A DNA stretch of 46,753 nt from Branchiostoma floridae (taxonomy: Eukaryota > Chordata > Leptocardii > Amphioxiformes > Branchiostomatidae). This document shows positions 41,641-46,753 of this stretch, one piece after another. Under the pieces are notes generated by a model, which had not been told where the DNA came from, did not search any database, and saw nothing but the letters and a program-made list of their open reading frames with translations. The stretch is taken from positions 1,532,718 to 1,579,470 of the forward strand of contig NC_049993.1 in the NCBI RefSeq assembly GCF_000003815.2, in the 5' to 3' direction. Within the stretch, counting starts at the first letter, position 1. Every line of letters starts with the position of its first letter. The position numbers and the translations under genes are program-made.

Positions 41641-41836
41641 TTAAGATCAAACGGTATATCTATTAGTACATTGGTCTTTGTTTGATACACAACGAACCAA
41701 GATATGATCTTGATATTCATTTTTTTTATTTGTGTTCGATCATATATCATATATTTGTCCAAAATATTAAGCTTTATCGACAAAGGTGTTCATGTAAGTT
41801 GTGCATGTGGTAAATATTGTAAGATTCTAGTAAATC

Positions 41837-41964
41837 ATTTAATTATCAGTAGTAAATCAAGAACAATGATTGTTACAACCTGATTTTATTCGTTGTCTTA
41901 AAGAATCAGTAAAATCCTAACATGTACAAAATTATTTAATTATCAGTAGTAAATCAAGAACAAT
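41837..41964. repeat. 31-bp direct repeat pair
   Basis: ATTTAATTATCAGTAGTAAA followed by TCAAGAACAAT occurs at 41837-41867 and again at 41934-41964. Confidence 0.9.
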
Positions 41965-44374
41965 TATAATTCGATCTCGATAACATTAATGGGAAATTAA
42001 CTTAATAAATAGAAAAACAAAATAATTACTGATATTAAAACAACAATATCACAAATCAATTGTTTTAATAGTTTTATCGATATTTCTTGCATGCATATGT
42101 AGTTTAAAGATTTTTTTCCATAAAATCAAATGTTACATGTTAATCAAAGAGATAAATCACAGAAATAAATCACAGAAAAGTTATAAACATTCTGTGATCT
42201 TTGTAAATAGGAATATTAACAATTTCCATTTTACAATAATTGATTGTATAGAATATACATGGTTTGTATGGTACTTAACAATTATCAATACATATTCAAT
42301 TATCATACTTGTTGAATTTGTCTCTCTATATATTACAATATAGTATACACAGCATTAGAATCTATTAATCGTTTTATCTGAAATACATACCAGAGGTGCC
42401 AGTTCAATTTAATTTCACTGTTTTTTTTATAGTTTCATTTTCTTGGAAAGCAAAACTGAGGGTAAATGACCATGAACTGTGACATATCAGAGCCTTAACA
42501 AAACAATACTGTCTAAAGTCAGATCCTGGGCTTGTAGATACTCGTTCGTGCTTTTTTATCTGCCGTTTCTTATAGATATTATCTGCGACCGTCAGTTGAT
42601 AGACCATTACAAGTTCGATGAAGTATCCACGTGCTAAGCTTAGTTCGGATGTGTCTTGAAAATGAATTCTCTTACAGTCTTCTTGTGGACAGCAATACGA
42701 AACATGGTGCAGGGTCGAAAGTCACATTAAAGGTTTGTCGGCTCAGATACAGTTGAGTTGAAACACGTCATAAGCAAAAACACTGCCTACGCTAGTCATT
42801 GAAGACGAGTTTTTGTTTCTGTTTGTACATGCGGAGAATCATGGCGGTGAATCACACGGGTCAGTCAGACATCCGAGGCTGAGATACTAGATTTTATGGT
42901 CCAGTGATGAGATATGTCATTGACACAACCACGCAAGTCATGAAAGTTGTCAGACATAAAGGTGATAACGAGTATCGACCCCCACGAATTCTTGCAGCAG
43001 CTTCAAACCTTAGATATGCATGTCTCCGATGGTAGATAGCTTGCATTGTAGTAAAGTTGTGCTTAGGACGTACCATATCAGTTCTGTATGGGATTGGCGA
43101 TGCAACGTTGTACATGTCCCATTAAAGATTAAAGTTGCGAGTTCGGATTTTGTAGGTTTTCACCGCTGCAGACACGACCGGTCGACCATATGCATAACGT
43201 ACCCAGAACGAGTGTGATGTTGTGTTCGATGTGTGACTGTCCTTCATGAAGTCTAGGACTCAAGTTCGCTTCTGGATTTTCTGGATGCAAACTTTTCATT
43301 CAGTTTATCACTGCGTGTCTTTACTATAGTCTGATCCATGATATGTTGACTTCTTTGTTGACGATAGTTGAGTTGCAGATTGAATGTCATTCACTTCTAT
43401 GCATTTTGAGGCCTAAATGATAGTCACAGCTCATTGACTTATTGTTGCTCAAATTTGAAGATAATTTTCTTTCATGATAAATTTCAATAAACTTAGTCTC
43501 ACATTGAACTAGCTCTTACTGTCACTTGCGTCTGTTTTACTTGTACATATTTTCAAGTGCTTGGCAACAAGCAGTGGAATTCGATTAACTTCAGCAAAAC
43601 ATCTGCCATGAAGTTGGAAATTTATTCATAGTCAGCTGACATGTTTGTTTTCAGCTTTCTTTTGCGAACTTCTTTCTAGTTGTGTTTTTACAAGTTGCCA
43701 AAGCTACAATTTAGACCACCACGTGTACATACGAACACACACAAACAAACACACGTACCTTACAATGGAGTTTATGAAAATAAGTCACATTAAAAGAGAA
43801 CCACACATAGCCACTTAACAAATGCATGCTGTACAAATACATGCTAAGCAAATACTGCACATCCGGAATTCAATACTATATTTATGCCTGAAAGCTTCTA
43901 TCCTTTATATTATGTCCAGTTTGTTAACTTGTATTGTTATCATATTATCAAACATATTTTATGCAATCTTCCATGAGTTCAAAAACAACAGTTTCCATGA
44001 TGAGAAACATGATATTTTCTTCAACTCAATTTCACTTGTAGGAATTTTCGGTTAAGGCTTCTTGAGCTATTTGACCGGAGTGCCTATAAATACACGTGAT
44101 TTTCGCACATACGATTTAAGCACTGGGTCAAAGTTCGTCAGGTGTCATAACTTTCCCCTTCCCCGATTTGATTATTCAAGTGAGTAGAATTTGTTGAGAT
44201 GGAGAATTTATTTGTTGTGAACTTTCATGTTTTTTCATTGATTAAGATGTTTTCTTTTAATTCTTTCCGTTCACTATTATTGAAACCATATGTATATAAT
44301 ATTTCAACCAACGACCATTAAAACAAAATGTCATATAAGATATTTCTCTTTACTCAATTTGAATTGGGTTAACA
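41965..44374. other. Convergent intergenic spacer, nothing recognised
   Basis: AT-rich at both ends with a somewhat more GC-balanced block at 42650-43400 that may be transcribed UTR. Short frames in that block show no known family. Confidence 0.4.
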
Positions 44375-44380
44375 TTTATT
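44375..44380 (-). promoter_or_regulatory. Candidate poly(A) signal of the LRR gene
   Basis: AATAAA on the - strand about 120 nt past the LRR stop codon. The position fits, but the sequence here is AT-rich and the hexamer could be chance. Confidence 0.3.
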
Positions 44381-44500
44381 TTTGATTGATGAAAATATTT
44401 CTTAAGTATTTTTTCTGTTTCTATATTATTTTCTGGAATGGCCCATTTTTTAAGTGACTGTACGACGGCCTTTTATGCTTTCATTTTTTTTTTAGATTGA

Positions 44501-46753
44501 TTAAAATGTTTCTCTTTTAATCAGATTAAAAGATGAGATTACCCAAGGACACTGGGCATCAGACAATGTGGGGAAGAGGGCATTTTGACCACTGGATAGG
44601 AAAGCATCTGTGACGTTGACGTAGGTTCTCAAACCCTGGTCAGCAGACTGAGATACCCAAGCTCTCCTCAGATCTTGACGGTATCTTATAGCTTGGACCT
44701 CAGGGGCCATTTTATAGAAGCTGTTGGGCTGGGCTTTGGTTTGTTCAGCCAATCCATATGCGACAATGGATCTTCCAGATCTGTGTCTGTTAGAAGTAGT
44801 GGTATTATCCCTGAAGGCCCGTCGAATCTGGTACGTGTTTGTGACGACATGGTGAGAAAACCCAGCATCAGCATAGAAAGAAATTGGCCCACTCTCCTCA
44901 TCATCCGGGATCTCGCTGTAGGTATATCTCAGGGCAGGCAGCGGGCGCCTTGCAGCGGCCTCATGATCTGGGGTCTCCCAGGATGTGCGCGGGAGAGACG
45001 GCAGGGGGCGCTGTGCAGCAGCTATGTGATCAGGAATCTCACTGTAGGTGGGTTTGATCGACTGAGTAACAACCGACAATGACCTGCAGGATGCCACATC
45101 GTCTGGGCCGTCCCCACGTGTACATGGTACTGCAGGGAGAGAAGAAGACCGCACCACGCTAGAGATGGCGTCATCTGTAATCTCCCAGTATGTATGTGGG
45201 AGACCAGGCAAAGGCCTGTGAGCAATGGCCATGTCATCTGGAATCTCGCTGTAAGTAGGCTCGATGCAATACAAGACAGCGGGCAATGACCTACAGGACG
45301 CTACGTCATCCGACGCCATCTTACCTGAACATGTAGGGAGGGAAGCCGACCTTACCAAGCTTTGGGAGGTCACCTCAGATGCGTTTGTCCACAACTGTGC
45401 GTCGTCTCTGGCCGTCTTATTCTTAGCGTTTATCCTTACTAAGCACAACTTCCATACCAACGCAACAGCCATCGCCACTAGACAAACCTCCACCAAAACA
45501 AAAGCAGTGTTGAAAACATGATCTGTTTCTTCACGTACCTTTGATTCAGATCTGGTAACGTTATTCACCTGCAGTGTGGAGTTATCTCTTGGTCTTAAAA
45601 ATGGGAAGTCTTGGTATGTGTCTGTTCTGTAAGTGGTTGGTGTTGTGTGTGTCTGGCACTGAGCCGGAGGAACGGTGAAGAACAACTCCGTATGTTCATC
45701 TTTGGTGAGCAGAATGCAGGTGATGTTCTCTGTATCGTTATGCCAGGTGTTTGTATAGTTGGTGTGCTTGTGGCTGCATCCAGACTCTGTGTTTGTGTCT
45801 TCTGTCTGAGCAAATGACATGGCGACACCTTCAAAAAATGTATTCCCTGTGTCTGTCTTAGTGGAAATTAGTCGGAAGATAAATGTATTTCTGTCATCCC
45901 GATACATTGGTACAGCTATACCCCTCCTGTATCTCCAAACCTGCCTGCACTGTTCAAGCGTGTTGGGGACCAGTTTGTCTGTCGGTGAGTCGTCACTTGC
46001 CAAGACAACTACAGGGGCCTGGATGGAGATCGTGCCCAGAGAACGATCAAAACCACTACATGATATTCCAGGGTTCACAAGTCCGAAATTGATGTGACTT
46101 AATGACTTGAACATCCACCGAAACGATATTTCATGAGCGTTTTGTCTGGCACATATAAGGAGGAATTCAGACACCTCAACAAGCAATGTTGATGACCCAC
46201 TCCTTATATCAGCAAAACGACGAAGGCTCCACAACATTCCATGTGGCTTTCCATCATGAATAGTTGACAACACGCCACTGCCGACATTGAGCATTGTCAT
46301 TGAAGAATTTCCCCGAAACACCTCCGAATCCAACGATGACAGATCATTTCCAAGCATGTCTAACCAGCTCAGCTGTAGTTGTTGGAATGACCCCGGGGAA
46401 ATGCTGTTGATCTTATTCAACCCAAGATAAAGAACTTTTGTACTTTTCAGTCCAAAGAGCCATGCAGGGTCTACAGCCTGTAACAGGATCCAAATGATGT
46501 AGGCCTGTTAAATGCGCAAAGCTCCTTGGATCTATCTGCTTGATTTGGTTGTTGGACAGAATCAGCATGAAGAGATCCTCTATGCCAGTAAGCCAGGCCT
46601 GCTTGACATGTGTTAATGTGTTGGAATCTAGGGACGGGCTATCTAGAAGGGAAACCCCTAAAAAGGAATTATTCTCCACATCAGTTATGTCTGCATCTAT
46701 CAAAGCCAAAGTGTAAACCACTGAACGATCGACCGGTGTCACGTTGTTTGCCG
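44501..46753 (-). pseudogene. LRR single-pass receptor with YxxI / RxxPxxP tail; frameshifted and 5' partial
   Basis: Intronless on the - strand, open through the right edge. The upstream frame (46753 to stop at 46413) ends an LRR block with LILSNNQIKQIDPRSFAHL. The downstream frame continues it as LLQAVDPAWLFGL and YLGLNKINSISPGSF, so one LRR protein has changed frame near 46487, where about four residues of the LRR core are missing. Numbering from 46420: LRR end 1-60, cysteine-containing ectodomain with several N-glycosylation sites to 300, one TM at about 305-328, tail 329-639. The tail holds a duplicated unit of about 67 residues (354-420, 421-489) with PTYSEIPD, RPLPGLP/RPLPSLP and RS(A/S)SLP, a third partial copy, and YVNV at 600. 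Likely an immune or adhesion receptor. The break could be a pseudogene, an allele or a sequence error. Confidence 0.8.

Noticed and set aside
45264-46097. Several + strand frames of 68-135 codons
   Set aside because: They are shadows of the LRR receptor frame on the - strand.
1-46753. CRISPR array, bacterial operon or prophage
   Set aside because: No short regularly spaced identical repeats with unique spacers, no Shine-Dalgarno-led frames; the content is intron-rich animal DNA.

Overview
The window looks like invertebrate chordate DNA, most likely an amphioxus (Branchiostoma). The reasons are long introns with well-formed GT-AG exons, an adhesion GPCR built from many shuffled extracellular modules, an LRR receptor whose cytoplasmic tail I recognise as an amphioxus-type repeat tail, and a dense load of small non-autonomous transposons and octamer-bearing dispersed repeats. 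The species call is inference; nothing here is bacterial or viral.

Two protein genes carry the window. (1) A + strand adhesion GPCR runs from 2608 to its stop at 40228. I could join 26 coding exons in one continuous frame (4016 nt, about 1337 residues); the first exon(s), with start codon and signal peptide, are upstream of the window or not recognised. Domain order is EGF, fibrinogen-related domain (FReD), EGF, Ca-binding EGF, two MEGF-like EGFs, Ig-like, SEA, a hormone-receptor-motif-like segment, GAIN, GPS, seven-transmembrane domain, short tail. (2) A - strand, intronless leucine-rich-repeat receptor enters from the right edge (46753) and stops at 44501. It has a single transmembrane helix and a tail of duplicated YxxI and RxxPxxP motifs. 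Its LRR region is broken by a frameshift near 46487. The two genes converge, with about 4.3 kb between their stops.

Everything else is intron or intergenic DNA rich in mobile elements. Intron 4 (4119-20473, 16.4 kb) holds copies of a hairpin-bounded dispersed repeat, three tandem arrays (about 150, 162 and 110-150 bp periods), small TIR elements, and a dead non-LTR retrotransposon (about 16906-20008, - strand) that is itself interrupted by a 959-bp TTAA-flanked, piggyBac-like element. Later introns contain a 214-bp TA-rich palindrome, a tRNA-derived SINE split by a 538-bp TIR element, a LINE 3' tail, a hAT-like MITE and a PIF/Harbinger-like MITE. A second complete TTAA element lies between the two genes.

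The most unusual item is the receptor combining a fibrinogen-type recognition domain, a SEA domain with a GSVI cleavage-type motif and a GAIN/GPS with an intact HL|T site on one 7TM chain. The LRR receptor with an SH2/SH3-ligand tail is the second.
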